Notes: a model not told the origin generated them from the sequence alone. Positions 16,737 through 26,252 are shown, counted from the stretch's first letter. The stretch is 64,000 bases of DNA from Sporobacter sp942492735 (GCA_942492735.1 OW818648.1:1054001-1118000), one strand, 5' to 3'. Translations and numbers: made by a program.

Positions 16737-18980
16737 ATGCAACCAATGCAGAGCCCGGCGCAATGCGGGTATACCTTTGATGAAGCCAAGGCCGCTGCAG
16801 GCTTGGCGGGAGAACAGGCTGTACCGACATTCTGTGCCATGTGCGGACCGAGCGCCGGCTGCGGTGTATATGCCTTTGTCAAAGATGGAATATTTAAGCG
16901 CGTTGCCGGTATGGCAGAATCGCCCGTCAACAACGGCGGTGTATGCGTCAAGGGGCAGACAGCGCCGCAATGGGTCTATTCTCCCGATCGTCTGAAGAAA
17001 CCCATGCTCCGGAAAGGCGCGAAGGGCGACGGTGTGTTTCGTGACATTTCATGGGACGAGGCTATCGGTATAATTGCTGATAAACTAATAAGTCAAAAAC
17101 AGCAGTATGGCCCCGAAACCCTGGCGATCCTCTCTCCCGCGCGGCGATCATACAGCGAATTCATACAGCGCTTTTTAATCGCGCACGGCAGCCCGAATTA
17201 CGGTCATAGCGGAATCTGCGCCATGCAGCGTGCATTTGCCTTCTGCTATACGCTTGGGAGTATGCCGCAATGTGATTACAAAAACAGCGACCTTATCCTC
17301 CTGTGGGGGAGACAGCCAATTTACTCAGGACCGGCAATGGGTCCGGCGAGAGATTTGATAGCAGCCAAACACAGAGGCGCGAAAATAATAGCAATTAAGC
17401 CGTCGGTTGAGCCGGATGTCGGTTTTGCAGATATTTGGGTACCGCTGCGTCCCGGGACCGATGCGGCTCTGGCTTTATCGATGCTGCACGTCATTATCAA
17501 TGAGCATCTCGTTGATGAGTCATTCGTCAATAACTGGTGCGACGGCTACGAGCCACTGAAGGTACATATTCAGCAATACACGCCAGAATGGGGCGCGCGT
17601 ATTACAGGCGTTCCTGCAACTCAGATCATAGAGGTTGCCAGGCTTTATGCCAGAACGAAGGCCGCGGCAATAGACTTGGGCAACGGCGTTGAGCACACCC
17701 CATCCGCCAACGATGCCATACGCGCCGTCGCAATCCTGATGGCCGTCACCGGACATCTCGACAGACCTGGCTGCAATGTGTTCGGACCACCTGTCGGTGC
17801 GCCCGGCATGCCGTTTCCGAAATCAGTCAACCTTCCGGAACGGTACACGCAGGAAATGGTCGACAAGCTGGTCGGACCGGAATTTCCAATCCCATTTCAG
17901 CCGTTTTTAGAAGGGACTTCCTCGGCATACTATCGGATTCTCGACAGTGTTTTGACCGAAAAGCCGTATCCAGTCCGAACCATTATCGCACCCGGAACAC
18001 AGCCCGCTGTCAGTACGCGCGGGTCGAAACGCGTTGTAGAGGCGCTCCAAAAGGTTGATTTCTATGTCGTCCTTGACGTGATGCGCACAGCCGACATGCA
18101 ATTTGCCGACATCATTTTACCCACGACAACACCATATGAATCCGACCACCCGTTTGAGTCGCGCGGCAATTGGATTATGGCGCGCAGCAAGGTCATCGAG
18201 CCTCTCGGTGACTATAAATCCATCCATGCGTTTTTTATCGATTTGGGCGTGCGGATGGGATACGGCGCCGACTTCTGGGACGGCAATGTAACAGCGTGTC
18301 AGAATGATATGCTCTCTCCGTTCGGAATGACGATTGATGCTCTGCGCGCGTATCCGACCGGTAGGATCTATGAATCGCCCGGAGGTAACCGCGCGTATGA
18401 AAACTACGCACGGGTTTTCCAGAGTAAAAGCACCAGATTAAACCATGCGCCGTATTTGCCTCAGGGGAAGGTCGCATTATATAACACGACTTTTGAGATA
18501 GAAGGATACAATCCGCTGCCCCAATGGCGGGAGCCGCCAGAAAGTCTGACCGGCACGCCTGAGCTCACGGGTAGATTTCCGCTTATCCTTTCGGATTATC
18601 ATACTTCAAAAATGTATACGGCCTCCTGGCAGAGAAATGTACCGCTCTTAAGGGAACTTCAGCCTTACCCCATGCTTCATATCCACCCCTCCGCCGCTGC
18701 TGATCGGAACATAAAGGATCAGGACTGGATTATCGTCGAATCACCGCACGGCTGGATGAAACTCAAGGCGGAAATATATCCGGGTATCCGTCCCGATACG
18801 GTCATGCTTCTTCATGGCTGGTGGCAGGGCTGCAGCGAACTTGGCTTAAACGATATGCCCATCCTTGACGGCGGGGCGAATGTTAACAATATGTACAGTG
18901 TTGATCCTGACAAAGCGTTTGATCCGCTCATCACCGCGATGAGCAGCCAGACCCTGGTGGAGGTGCACCGATATGAATGA
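16737..18980 (+). CDS. Molybdopterin oxidoreductase, catalytic subunit (DMSO reductase superfamily)
   Basis: This 747-residue subunit has an N-terminal [4Fe-4S] motif Cys33-x2-Cys36-x5-Cys42 ... Cys70; the second spacing is two residues longer than the common C-x3-C. A probable Mo-ligand cysteine is Cys161 in HSGICAMQ, as in PhsA/PsrA/NarB-type enzymes. The C-terminal dinucleotide-binding domain has HPSAAADRNIKDQDWI and HGWWQGCSELGL. The start at 16737 follows GGAAGGA; an upstream TTG lacks spacing. There is no Tat signal, so it is cytoplasmic. The Fe-S subunit gene overlaps its end by 8 bp. It may be the terminal reductase or a dehydrogenase of the region-2 pathway. Confidence 0.88.
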   Translation: MQPMQSPAQCGYTFDEAKAAAGLAGEQAVPTFCAMCGPSAGCGVYAFVKDGIFKRVAGMAESPVNNGGVCVKGQTAPQWVYSPDRLKKPMLRKGAKGDGVFRDISWDEAIGIIADKLISQKQQYGPETLAILSPARRSYSEFIQRFLIAHGSPNYGHSGICAMQRAFAFCYTLGSMPQCDYKNSDLILLWGRQPIYSGPAMGPARDLIAAKHRGAKIIAIKPSVEPDVGFADIWVPLRPGTDAALALSMLHVIINEHLVDESFVNNWCDGYEPLKVHIQQYTPEWGARITGVPATQIIEVARLYARTKAAAIDLGNGVEHTPSANDAIRAVAILMAVTGHLDRPGCNVFGPPVGAPGMPFPKSVNLPERYTQEMVDKLVGPEFPIPFQPFLEGTSSAYYRILDSVLTEKPYPVRTIIAPGTQPAVSTRGSKRVVEALQKVDFYVVLDVMRTADMQFADIILPTTTPYESDHPFESRGNWIMARSKVIEPLGDYKSIHAFFIDLGVRMGYGADFWDGNVTACQNDMLSPFGMTIDALRAYPTGRIYESPGGNRAYENYARVFQSKSTRLNHAPYLPQGKVALYNTTFEIEGYNPLPQWREPPESLTGTPELTGRFPLILSDYHTSKMYTASWQRNVPLLRELQPYPMLHIHPSAAADRNIKDQDWIIVESPHGWMKLKAEIYPGIRPDTVMLLHGWWQGCSELGLNDMPILDGGANVNNMYSVDPDKAFDPLITAMSSQTLVEVHRYE

Positions 18981-19494
18981 TATGCAATTGGGTTTCGTTT
19001 TTTATCCGGAAAACTGCATTCAATGCCACGGCTGTGAAGGCGCGTGTAAAATGTGGCGCGCGACTGAACAGCGTGTTAAATGGCGGCGCGTTATGAACAT
19101 ATGGCACGGCGAATACCCCAACGTTACATGCTCGTCGGTATCATTATCGTGTCTGCACTGCTCTGAACCCGCGTGTGTCAGCGCGTGCCCGACGAACGCC
19201 CTCACTAAACGGGACACCGATGGAACTGTACTTTTTAACAGAGTTAAATGTACGGGGTGCCAGGTATGCCTGCGTGCATGTCCCTATGATGTACCTCAAT
19301 TCGGCATTGACGGAATGCTGCAGAAATGTGATATGTGCCAGTCGGATAGAGAAGGATCGGCAAACCCGGCCGCGTACGTCCCGCCCTGTATACTGACATG
19401 CCCGACGCATGCGCTTGAGCTCAAAAGAATGACATCATCGCAGAAGAAAGAAGCTGAACGAAGTTTCTCGGTACTCATGAGCAGCAATAATTAG
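18973..19494 (+). CDS. 4Fe-4S ferredoxin-type electron-transfer subunit (DmsB/PhsB-like)
   Basis: The 173-residue protein holds four cysteine motifs that can bind four [4Fe-4S] clusters: CIQCHGCEGAC, CLHCSEPACVSAC, CTGCQVCLRAC and CDMC...CILTC. This is the standard electron-transfer subunit of DMSO-reductase-family complexes. Its start codon overlaps the end of the catalytic subunit gene by 8 bp, indicating translational coupling. No membrane anchor subunit gene follows; the next gene is a HAD phosphatase. The complex is therefore probably soluble and exchanges electrons with a cytoplasmic carrier. Confidence 0.93.
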   Translation: MNDMQLGFVFYPENCIQCHGCEGACKMWRATEQRVKWRRVMNIWHGEYPNVTCSSVSLSCLHCSEPACVSACPTNALTKRDTDGTVLFNRVKCTGCQVCLRACPYDVPQFGIDGMLQKCDMCQSDREGSANPAAYVPPCILTCPTHALELKRMTSSQKKEAERSFSVLMSSNN

Positions 19495-19520
19495 AAAATG
19501 ACAGGTGCAGAGGATACTTA

Positions 19521-20177
19521 ATGCGAAAATACGATACGATTATATTTGATCTGGACGGAACACTTCTTAATACTCTTGAGGACTTGACGAACAGCGTCAA
19601 TTTCTCACTGGCGCGCTATGACTTTCCGCCCAGGACTGTCGCGGAAGTCAGGAAATTTGTCGGAAACGGCGTGGCGCGCTTGATGGAATTATCGGTTCCT
19701 GACGGGACGGAGCACTTGGACTTAAAAACCTGCCTTGATGAATTTCGCAGCCATTACACGGCAAATATGCAAAACAAGACGCAGGCCTATGACGGTATTC
19801 ACGAGCTCCTCTGCGATTTAGATAGAGCAGGCTACAAAATGGCCGTTGTATCCAATAAATTCGATACGGCCGTCAAAGCACTGTGCAGTGAATATTTCGG
19901 CAGGTTCATCAAAGCAGCAGTCGGCGAATCGGAAGGCGTTTTAAAAAAGCCTTCGCCTGATGCGGTGTTCAAAGCGCTTGAAGAATTAGGTTCTGCCGCA
20001 AATCAGGCGGTCTATGTGGGAGATTCTGAGGTCGACGTAGAAACGGCAAAAAAAGCGGGTCTGGAGTTTATAGGCGTCACCTGGGGTTTCCGCGACAGAG
20101 CCGTTTTGGAGCAAAAAGGAGCTGAATTCGTTATTGACAAGCCCTGTGAATTGCTGAAAGTTCTCTCGGATTTTTAA
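19521..20177 (+). CDS. HAD-superfamily hydrolase, phosphoglycolate-phosphatase-like
   Basis: The 218-residue protein has all four HAD motifs: nucleophile FDLDGTLLN (Asp near residue 9-11), VVSNKFD (motif II Ser), the Lys of LKKPSPD (motif III) and YVGDSEVDVETAKKAG (motif IV acidic pair). The helical cap between residues 15 and 80 is type C1, as in Gph and PpaX. It is likely to dephosphorylate phosphoglycolate or a similar small phosphate ester. It lies 26 bp after the Fe-S subunit but looks functionally unrelated. Confidence 0.88.
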   Translation: MRKYDTIIFDLDGTLLNTLEDLTNSVNFSLARYDFPPRTVAEVRKFVGNGVARLMELSVPDGTEHLDLKTCLDEFRSHYTANMQNKTQAYDGIHELLCDLDRAGYKMAVVSNKFDTAVKALCSEYFGRFIKAAVGESEGVLKKPSPDAVFKALEELGSAANQAVYVGDSEVDVETAKKAGLEFIGVTWGFRDRAVLEQKGAEFVIDKPCELLKVLSDF

Positions 20178-20265
20178 AGGATCATCATCAGACTGAAAAT
20201 TCGGTGTAAAAAAAGACTTATGACAGCAAAAGTCTTATAAATAGAAGATTGATTCGGGTGAATAT

Positions 20266-21426
20266 ATGAGTTTTTTCACGAATTTTGATTTTATAACGGT
20301 TATCATCATCGGCTTATTTATAATACCTATCATTATAGGGATTATAAGCCCGTTTTCCAGTTATCGGATGCAGCGGTCTTTGGCGTCACTGCTCAGCAGC
20401 GTCGTTTTCCTTGTGTCGGTCATTCTGTCGTTCAATCTGACAAGCAAGCTCCTTTCAGATACCGGCAGTCCGATACTAACAACGCTGCATACGCTTATTC
20501 CGTCGCTTTATAACCTTGTGACAAGGAAGGATATCTGGGTATATATCATCATTGCGGTTTTGATGACATGTGTCATCAGCGGAATCCTGTATCTGGTCAC
20601 GTTGCCGCTTTACAGATACGTTATTGTGCCCGTTACGAATAAAATCTCAACGTCGGTCGGTAAAATGAACGGTGCCGTAAAACGTATACTGGGAGGGTTA
20701 TGGGAGCTCCCGAAATCCATGATACTCGTTATTGTTATTTCACTGCTTCTTAATTTCTTCGCCAGTTACAACAGCAATACCATCATTGAAAAGGCGATCA
20801 GCAGGTCAACTGCATATCAGATTGTCGATAAAAACATACTCAAACCGATTTTGAACTCCGATTTTGCAAAAAAAATCCCAGTTCTCCTGAGCGATTCCTT
20901 TAATAAAGCAGCCGCGTCACTGGAAGAAAGAAATATTCACCTTATCCGCTATTTCAACGGTATGACGCTTGACGACGCGGTCAAATCAAATGATGATATT
21001 GACACCGCTGCTGAAGAAATCATCGGAAAAGAAACGAATGAAAAAGAGAAGGCAAAACTGCTCTATGTGTGGATCAGTCAGAATATCACATATGATCACG
21101 AAAAAGCGGCGGCTGTCGCCGCGGCTTCCGCAAGCGTTTCATCTGGTGCGATTGACGCGTACAGCACGAAAACCGGTATCTGTTTTGATTACGCCTGCCT
21201 CTATATTGCGATGTGCAGGGCTGTAGACGTCAAGGTCCGTTTTATTACTGGAGCGGGTTATAGCGGTACCGAATGGGGCGACCATGCATGGAATCAAATT
21301 CATTCCACCGCTGAAAACAGATGGATTAATGTCGATACGACTTTTGGAAACAGCGGCACCAATTATTTTGATCGCCCCGGCTTCAGCGAAGACCACCAAT
21401 ATGCAGTCGTACAGCAAGAGTGGTAA
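20266..21426 (+). CDS. Membrane protein with transglutaminase-like domain
   Basis: The 386-residue protein has an N-terminal membrane part with about four hydrophobic helices (roughly residues 8-28, 35-60, 88-115 and 150-168). A soluble region ends in a transglutaminase-like papain fold. The triad is Cys306 (TGICFDYA), His340 (WGDHAWNQI) and an Asp near 355 (INVDTTFG). Such proteins act on cell-envelope proteins or peptides outside the membrane; the precise reaction is unknown. An uncoupled gene follows after a weak terminator and 300 bp. Confidence 0.8.
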   Translation: MSFFTNFDFITVIIIGLFIIPIIIGIISPFSSYRMQRSLASLLSSVVFLVSVILSFNLTSKLLSDTGSPILTTLHTLIPSLYNLVTRKDIWVYIIIAVLMTCVISGILYLVTLPLYRYVIVPVTNKISTSVGKMNGAVKRILGGLWELPKSMILVIVISLLLNFFASYNSNTIIEKAISRSTAYQIVDKNILKPILNSDFAKKIPVLLSDSFNKAAASLEERNIHLIRYFNGMTLDDAVKSNDDIDTAAEEIIGKETNEKEKAKLLYVWISQNITYDHEKAAAVAAASASVSSGAIDAYSTKTGICFDYACLYIAMCRAVDVKVRFITGAGYSGTEWGDHAWNQIHSTAENRWINVDTTFGNSGTNYFDRPGFSEDHQYAVVQQEW

Positions 21427-21445
21427 AAAGAGCGTTTCAACAACA

Positions 21446-21470
21446 AAAGCACCCTTTTTGGGTGCCTTTG
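21446..21470 (+). terminator. Weak terminator after the transglutaminase gene
   Basis: GCACCC (21449-21454) pairs with GGGTGC (21460-21465) around a T5 loop, flanked by A and T tracts. The short stem makes this weak. Confidence 0.5.
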
Positions 21471-21509
21471 TCTGCAGCTGGGGATGTATATGAATATAAG
21501 GGCTCTAAA

Positions 21510-21605
21510 TCAATGAAGGCCTAACATCATATGGATGCAAGCAGCCAGTTCCTGCCCGAGAGCGCCACATTGGTGGATACAAGACGCAATAGCTTGTCCG
21601 ATCAC
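21510..21605 (-). CDS. Candidate 31-residue peptide with perfect Shine-Dalgarno
   Basis: On the minus strand, GTG 21605 is preceded by GGAGGTGAT, a near-full anti-SD complement, 3 bases upstream. The frame runs 31 codons to TGA at 21510. The product starts MIGQAIASCIHQCGALG and is rich in Ala, Cys, His and small hydrophobics. No homologue is known to me. It occupies an otherwise empty 330-bp gap. The short SD-to-start spacing is a weakness. Confidence 0.4.
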   Translation of the reverse strand: MIGQAIASCIHQCGALGQELAACIHMMLGLH

Positions 21606-21758
21606 AGTATCACCTCCATTCATTGCGGTTTAATTTTTACCTCTAAGCTATTTTAAGTTTATATTATTGATGTGAAGATATAATGAAGGTCGGGAACTAT
21701 TTTACAAAAAATCCGTCTAATAATCTGTATGGAATATAAAAATGTTGGAGGACTTAAT

Positions 21759-22769
21759 ATGCATAAGAAATGGGTGGCTGTCACTGCCGGCTTACTGCTC
21801 ACACTGATCTTTGCAGCAGGCTGCAGCAATAAGGATACGGTCGGCGCCTCGCCGTCAAATACGATTGCACCATCAACGCCGAGCACGGAAACCGCACAGC
21901 CGAGCGCCGGGACGAGCAGCAGCCCGTCGTCATCTCCGGTCCAGTCTCCGTCCGATGAGGGACAAAAGCTTATCTTGGAAGAATTTCAAGAGCTGCTGAA
22001 AACAGCTGGCAACGAAAAAGCGGCAATCACAAAAATGCAGCAGGTTGTGTCCACACTATCTCCGGAGTATGCCAATCAGATGATATTGGCTTTTGAAGCG
22101 TATCAAATGGCTGCAATTACACAAGCGGGAGTTATGGTCGACGACGAACTTATCAAATTAATTCAGAAAGCGCCGGAACCATATAATGAAAAAATCCTGA
22201 ATGACCTCACTAAAATTACAGATACCGATTTGAAAAATGCCTTGCAGGCAATTTTTGATAAGGGGTATAAAATTATCGTCCCCGAAGGGATGTACGACGT
22301 CATTATTGATTACGGTATTTATCAAGATGCCGGGAAATCTGCCACACCCGACATTGCCGCATATATAGGAATTATGGCCACGGAATCGGATCTCAGGATG
22401 TTGGAGGACGCGGCGATTATTGTCCCGATTGACGAGGTCTTCGCGCGCGCTCTTGCGAGTGAAAGCTTCTTAATCACGTATCCGGATTCTGTAAAATTCG
22501 ATCAGGTCGAGCAAAGGTATATGAATTATGTGGATACATTTTTCTTTGGGCAGAACAACACCCCGGCCTTCGATTACGAGACGCATAAACTGAATCAGGA
22601 GTTTTTGGACAGCTATACTAAAGCGGCCAAGAGCGGTAAAGACAGCACGCTGGTCACAGCTGTTAACGATTACCTCGCGGTGTTAACGGATAATGATTAC
22701 ACACTGACGACGGTCGTTACAGAATACAGGAAAAGCATAACCAATGGACTCAAGAACACCGCTTCATAA
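21759..22769 (+). CDS. Predicted secreted lipoprotein of unknown function
   Basis: The 336-residue product begins MHKKWVAVTAGLLLTLIFAAGC: a lysine-containing n-region, hydrophobic core and lipobox with the cysteine at residue 22. It is followed by a Ser/Thr/Pro-rich linker (about residues 25-65) and a mostly helical, acidic domain. The start at 21759 has GGAGG 7 bases upstream. It is expected to be anchored to the outer face of the membrane. I recognise no domain. A terminator separates it from the convergent L,D-transpeptidase gene. Confidence 0.7.
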   Translation: MHKKWVAVTAGLLLTLIFAAGCSNKDTVGASPSNTIAPSTPSTETAQPSAGTSSSPSSSPVQSPSDEGQKLILEEFQELLKTAGNEKAAITKMQQVVSTLSPEYANQMILAFEAYQMAAITQAGVMVDDELIKLIQKAPEPYNEKILNDLTKITDTDLKNALQAIFDKGYKIIVPEGMYDVIIDYGIYQDAGKSATPDIAAYIGIMATESDLRMLEDAAIIVPIDEVFARALASESFLITYPDSVKFDQVEQRYMNYVDTFFFGQNNTPAFDYETHKLNQEFLDSYTKAAKSGKDSTLVTAVNDYLAVLTDNDYTLTTVVTEYRKSITNGLKNTAS

Positions 22770-22778
22770 TAAAAAACG

Positions 22779-22804
22779 AGAACGCCGATTTATATCGGCG
22801 TTCT
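22779..22804. terminator. Bidirectional terminator
   Basis: An 11-bp perfect stem (22779-22789 with 22794-22804) and TTAT loop, flanked by A and T tracts, sits between the convergent lipoprotein and L,D-transpeptidase genes. Confidence 0.85.
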
Positions 22805-22811
22805 TGTTAAT

Positions 22812-23444
22812 TTATCGGGATTCAATTAAAATACCGGGCGTTTTATCCGGGCGAAGCCATTTCAAAAGCAGAAGCAGTTCCGCCTCCGGTACGGCAACGC
22901 AGCCGGAGGTTGGCTTGCTGCCGCAATGCAGAAAGACGGCAGAGCCCTTTCCCGGTATCCTCTCGGCAGTGTTATACTCTATGACGACGGCATACGCGTA
23001 TTCCCTCGGATAGTCTGTCAAATGCTCGGCACTGACCCAGTCGGCATTATCTTTGCCGTCGACCCAGGTGTTGTAGTGACGGGAGTTTTGGTCGTCGACC
23101 CAAAAGCTGTTCGCCGAAACCTTCCTGTATGCCATCGTTGTCTCAGGTTTGCCTTTAATACCAAATGCGTAGCCCAAACGGTAAAGTCCGGCCGGCGAAC
23201 AACCATCACCTTCCCGCTTATCATAACGCACACCATTCTTACCGGTAAAGCCTTTGATAATCCCAATTGGCTCATAGAAACGCCAGATCCCGTGAGCATC
23301 TTTGTCATAGCATCTTATTTTAGTGTCGGAAGCTGTGGCAATCACGAGGATGAGCTGGGAATACGCAAGATTGTCAATTGATAAACACAGGCCGGTCATT
23401 GCCTCAGAAAGAACGTCAGGTTGTGCATTTGTTTTACTATTCAT
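22812..23444 (-). CDS. L,D-transpeptidase (YkuD-like) family protein
   Basis: This 210-residue protein has the L,D-transpeptidase catalytic signature near its end, HCGSKPTSGCVAV, in which the Cys is the nucleophile. Upstream are GDGCSPAGLYRLGYAFG and NTWVDG, typical of the YkuD/ErfK branch found in Clostridia. These enzymes form 3-3 crosslinks or attach proteins to peptidoglycan. No clear signal peptide is visible, though residues 20-36 are hydrophobic. The zinc-ribbon membrane protein gene ends 9 bp upstream on the same strand, so they may be co-transcribed. Confidence 0.85.
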   Translation of the reverse strand: MNSKTNAQPDVLSEAMTGLCLSIDNLAYSQLILVIATASDTKIRCYDKDAHGIWRFYEPIGIIKGFTGKNGVRYDKREGDGCSPAGLYRLGYAFGIKGKPETTMAYRKVSANSFWVDDQNSRHYNTWVDGKDNADWVSAEHLTDYPREYAYAVVIEYNTAERIPGKGSAVFLHCGSKPTSGCVAVPEAELLLLLKWLRPDKTPGILIESR

Positions 23445-23453
23445 GATCTATTC

Positions 23454-25076
23454 TTAATAAGAATACGAGAGACCGGATAACTCCTCTCCCGCATCTGTGA
23501 TATTGTCGATAAAATCCTCATCCCATTTATCAAGGTTTAGATAATCCGGCTTCGAGATATTGGCACCTTTGTGCGCGGTGAATATCAGATCAAGGCTGCC
23601 CATATCGAAGGACTCGTCAAGCAGATCATCAAGAACGAGCTTGAAGCCGCCATTGGAAAACGTCAGATTGCCGTCTATTTCGAACTCATCTCCGCTGGCA
23701 TCCAACGCTAATGTAAGATCGCCTGTTTTTTTAACCCATTCGGATTGAAGCGTTAGAGTTTCATTACTGCCGTCGCTGGAGGCTTTTATTTTAAGCTGAT
23801 CCGTCATAATGCCCGATTTATTTTCAGACTGGTATGTGGCCTTCAGCTTGATGTCGAACCAGTTACCGTCGCTCGCTTCTACATTCATGACAATATTGTT
23901 CTTGTCTGGGTTTTTGCCGAAGTCGGCGGAGAACTCAAAATCAAATTTTTCTCCCGATACCTTAGGTGCTCCGGATACATCAAACCGGATGAGTTTATTA
24001 CTGCTGACGAAATACGATATTTTAATCGTACCGGAGTATTCATCCTTAAATGAATCGACAAAATCATCAAGACTCGAAAGCATATTGTCGTAGAGTTCCT
24101 CGGAATCCTCTGCGCTGCTGAGGTAGCCGTAAACAGCTGCATTGCTGAGACCCTGCATTTCCAGATAGGAGGACAGGTAATCGCGCATTTCTTTGTCTTT
24201 CGAGAGCATCGTGTAAAAATCATGAAGCAGCTTATCAAGAGCATCCTCGGTGATTTCATAGTTGACTACTTTACAATTGATACTTGCGCCGTCGACGGAT
24301 ATCTGTTCAGATGCTGTAACAGGCTTTAGATCTTTCAGAAACTGTTCAAGTAGGTCGTTATACTTTACAATAATTTTTTTAAAATCAGTTTTCCTCGTAG
24401 AATTCATCGAGTCGATAATTTTAGTGAGAGCATCGATCGTATCATCGTCAAGATCGGCAACCGCGGCAAATTTCTGTAAGTCGGCGGCAAAAGTGTCATA
24501 TGTAATGCCGTAAAACTTATCGTCTATCAATGTGCTTTTAAATGCGAGGCGATCGTTATTAAGAAATGCAGTCAGGTCATAATTCTCATCATCGATCGAA
24601 ATGTTCGTTGTAAGACCGTAATTATTGTCGGTAAAGCTGGATAATATAGATAAGTCGCCCGACACATCTGTCCCATATCCATCATCATATGAAAACTCTG
24701 TGCCAATTGTTCCGTCGATACAGCTTTCGCCTAAAATCCGAAAAAGCTCAAGCGGTGAATCATCTATTCTATTGTCCAGTAATGCAAGTGTTGTTTTAGA
24801 AGCTCTGAGGACTGCATACGATGGAGAAATCATCATAATAATACCATTAAGGCAGAAAAGACCAACTATAATCACAATGAGTACCGGCGCGACAATCATC
24901 CATCTTCTTTTCAAAAATGAAACGAAACGGTCCAAAGCGGTTTTTTTAGCAGGATCATTCGCTGCGATTAAGTCCTGGTTTTCGTATTGCATTGGGCTTG
25001 CCATAGCCGCTCCGCATCTGAGGCAGAATTTACTGCCGTCGTTATTTTGTGCACCGCATTTTCCGCAAAACATCAT
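23454..25076 (-). CDS. Zinc-ribbon membrane-anchored protein of unknown function
   Basis: The 540-residue protein starts with a zinc ribbon, CGKC at residues 4-7 and CLRC at 18-21, then a charged linker. One strong transmembrane helix follows (about residues 55-80, WMIVAPVLIVIIVGLFCL). The rest, about 460 residues, is an acidic extracytoplasmic domain rich in beta structure with repeated F/Y-D-F patterns. This zinc-ribbon plus single-helix layout is common in Firmicutes and poorly understood. AAGGAG lies about 10 bases before the first of two adjacent ATGs. Function unknown. Confidence 0.75.
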   Translation of the reverse strand: MMFCGKCGAQNNDGSKFCLRCGAAMASPMQYENQDLIAANDPAKKTALDRFVSFLKRRWMIVAPVLIVIIVGLFCLNGIIMMISPSYAVLRASKTTLALLDNRIDDSPLELFRILGESCIDGTIGTEFSYDDGYGTDVSGDLSILSSFTDNNYGLTTNISIDDENYDLTAFLNNDRLAFKSTLIDDKFYGITYDTFAADLQKFAAVADLDDDTIDALTKIIDSMNSTRKTDFKKIIVKYNDLLEQFLKDLKPVTASEQISVDGASINCKVVNYEITEDALDKLLHDFYTMLSKDKEMRDYLSSYLEMQGLSNAAVYGYLSSAEDSEELYDNMLSSLDDFVDSFKDEYSGTIKISYFVSSNKLIRFDVSGAPKVSGEKFDFEFSADFGKNPDKNNIVMNVEASDGNWFDIKLKATYQSENKSGIMTDQLKIKASSDGSNETLTLQSEWVKKTGDLTLALDASGDEFEIDGNLTFSNGGFKLVLDDLLDESFDMGSLDLIFTAHKGANISKPDYLNLDKWDEDFIDNITDAGEELSGLSYSY

Positions 25077-25225
25077 TAATTTGCTCCTTTTTTTGAAATT
25101 ACCGAAGGATATGTCAGATTATATTGCCCAAACGAACCGATTGCAAGATAAATGTGGGTAATAAGGGAAATTGAGGCGAATTATGAAAAATCAGCGAAAC
25201 TATTTTTTTTCTCAGAATAATCTGA

Positions 25226-25231
25226 TATAAT
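25226..25231 (+). promoter_or_regulatory. Extended -10 promoter of prs
   Basis: TGATATAAT gives a consensus -10 (25226-25231) with the TG extension, about 34 bp before the prs start. The -35 region is an uninformative T tract. Confidence 0.6.
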
Positions 25232-25264
25232 AGGGTCATCTTACAGCGAAAGAGGGGGATTACA

Positions 25265-26224
25265 ATGGTTTCACATGGGAAAGATATAAAAATTTTTGCC
25301 GGCAATGCGAACAAGACGCTTGCTGAAAGTATATGCCGCAATATTGGTATCCGTCTTGGTGACTCGAAAGTAACAAGCTTTTCCGACGGCGAGATATCCG
25401 TATCACTCTACGAATCAGTCCGTGGTTCGGATGTTTTTATCATTCAGCCCACATGCGGGCCGGTCAATGACCATCTTATGGAGCTGCTCATTATGATAGA
25501 CGCCTGCAAACGGGCATCGGCAGGCCGCATCACGGCGGTAATACCGTATTTTGGATACGCGAGGCAAGACAGAAAGGCAAAGGCCAGAGACCCTATATCC
25601 GCAAAGCTCGTAGCAAATCTGATCACATCGGCAGGTGCCGACCGTGTTCTGACGATGGATTTGCACGCTTCGCAGATACAGGGTTTTTTTGATATCCCAG
25701 TTGATAACCTTTTGGGAAGCCCACTGTTTTCGGAATATTACGTCAAGAAGTTCGGAGAGGGCTCGGAGGACGTCATCGTCGTCTCACCGGATGTCGGCTC
25801 AGTCGCGAGAGCGCGTACCTTCGCGCTAAAAATGGGTCTCAGCCTCGCAATTATCGATAAACGCCGGGAGAAAGCAAACCAGTCTGAAGTCATGAACATC
25901 ATCGGCGAGGTCAAGGATAAGCATGTCATATTGTACGATGATATGGTTGATACAGCAGGGAGCCTGTGCGGTGCGGCGAAGGCACTTGTTGATATGGGAA
26001 AAGCGAAGGATATCTATGCCTGCGCAACCCATGGCGTCCTGTCCGGCACGGCGATTGACAAGGTCAACGACAGTTATATTAAGGAACTTATTTTCACCGA
26101 CACGATCCCTTACCCGGGACAGATAATGAGCCCGAAAATTAAGTACCTCTCGTCTGCGCCGCTTTTTGCGGAGGCTATTGAGAGAGTATACGAGGAAGTC
26201 TCGATTTCGACACTTTTCAGATAA
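25265..26224 (+). CDS. prs: Ribose-phosphate pyrophosphokinase (PRPP synthetase)
   Basis: This 319-residue enzyme converts ribose 5-phosphate and ATP to PRPP, the precursor of purines, pyrimidines, NAD, histidine and tryptophan. Motifs are FSDGEISV near residue 40, the ATP-binding GYARQDRKAK flexible loop near 98-107, the catalytic DLHASQIQGFF near 130, and the PRPP loop DDMVDTAGSL near 220. Length and motifs are those of bacterial class I enzymes. The ribosome site AGAGGGGG is strong. It is followed 28 bp later by pth, a conserved pairing in Gram-positive bacteria. Confidence 0.97.
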   Translation: MVSHGKDIKIFAGNANKTLAESICRNIGIRLGDSKVTSFSDGEISVSLYESVRGSDVFIIQPTCGPVNDHLMELLIMIDACKRASAGRITAVIPYFGYARQDRKAKARDPISAKLVANLITSAGADRVLTMDLHASQIQGFFDIPVDNLLGSPLFSEYYVKKFGEGSEDVIVVSPDVGSVARARTFALKMGLSLAIIDKRREKANQSEVMNIIGEVKDKHVILYDDMVDTAGSLCGAAKALVDMGKAKDIYACATHGVLSGTAIDKVNDSYIKELIFTDTIPYPGQIMSPKIKYLSSAPLFAEAIERVYEEVSISTLFR

Positions 26225-26252
26225 TAATGTATGACATAAGTCAGGTGGCGAC

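Noticed and set aside
20178..20265. Terminator after the HAD phosphatase (AAGACTT...AAGTCTT)
   Set aside because: The stem is only 7 AT-rich pairs with a 10-nt loop and no T run, too weak to call.
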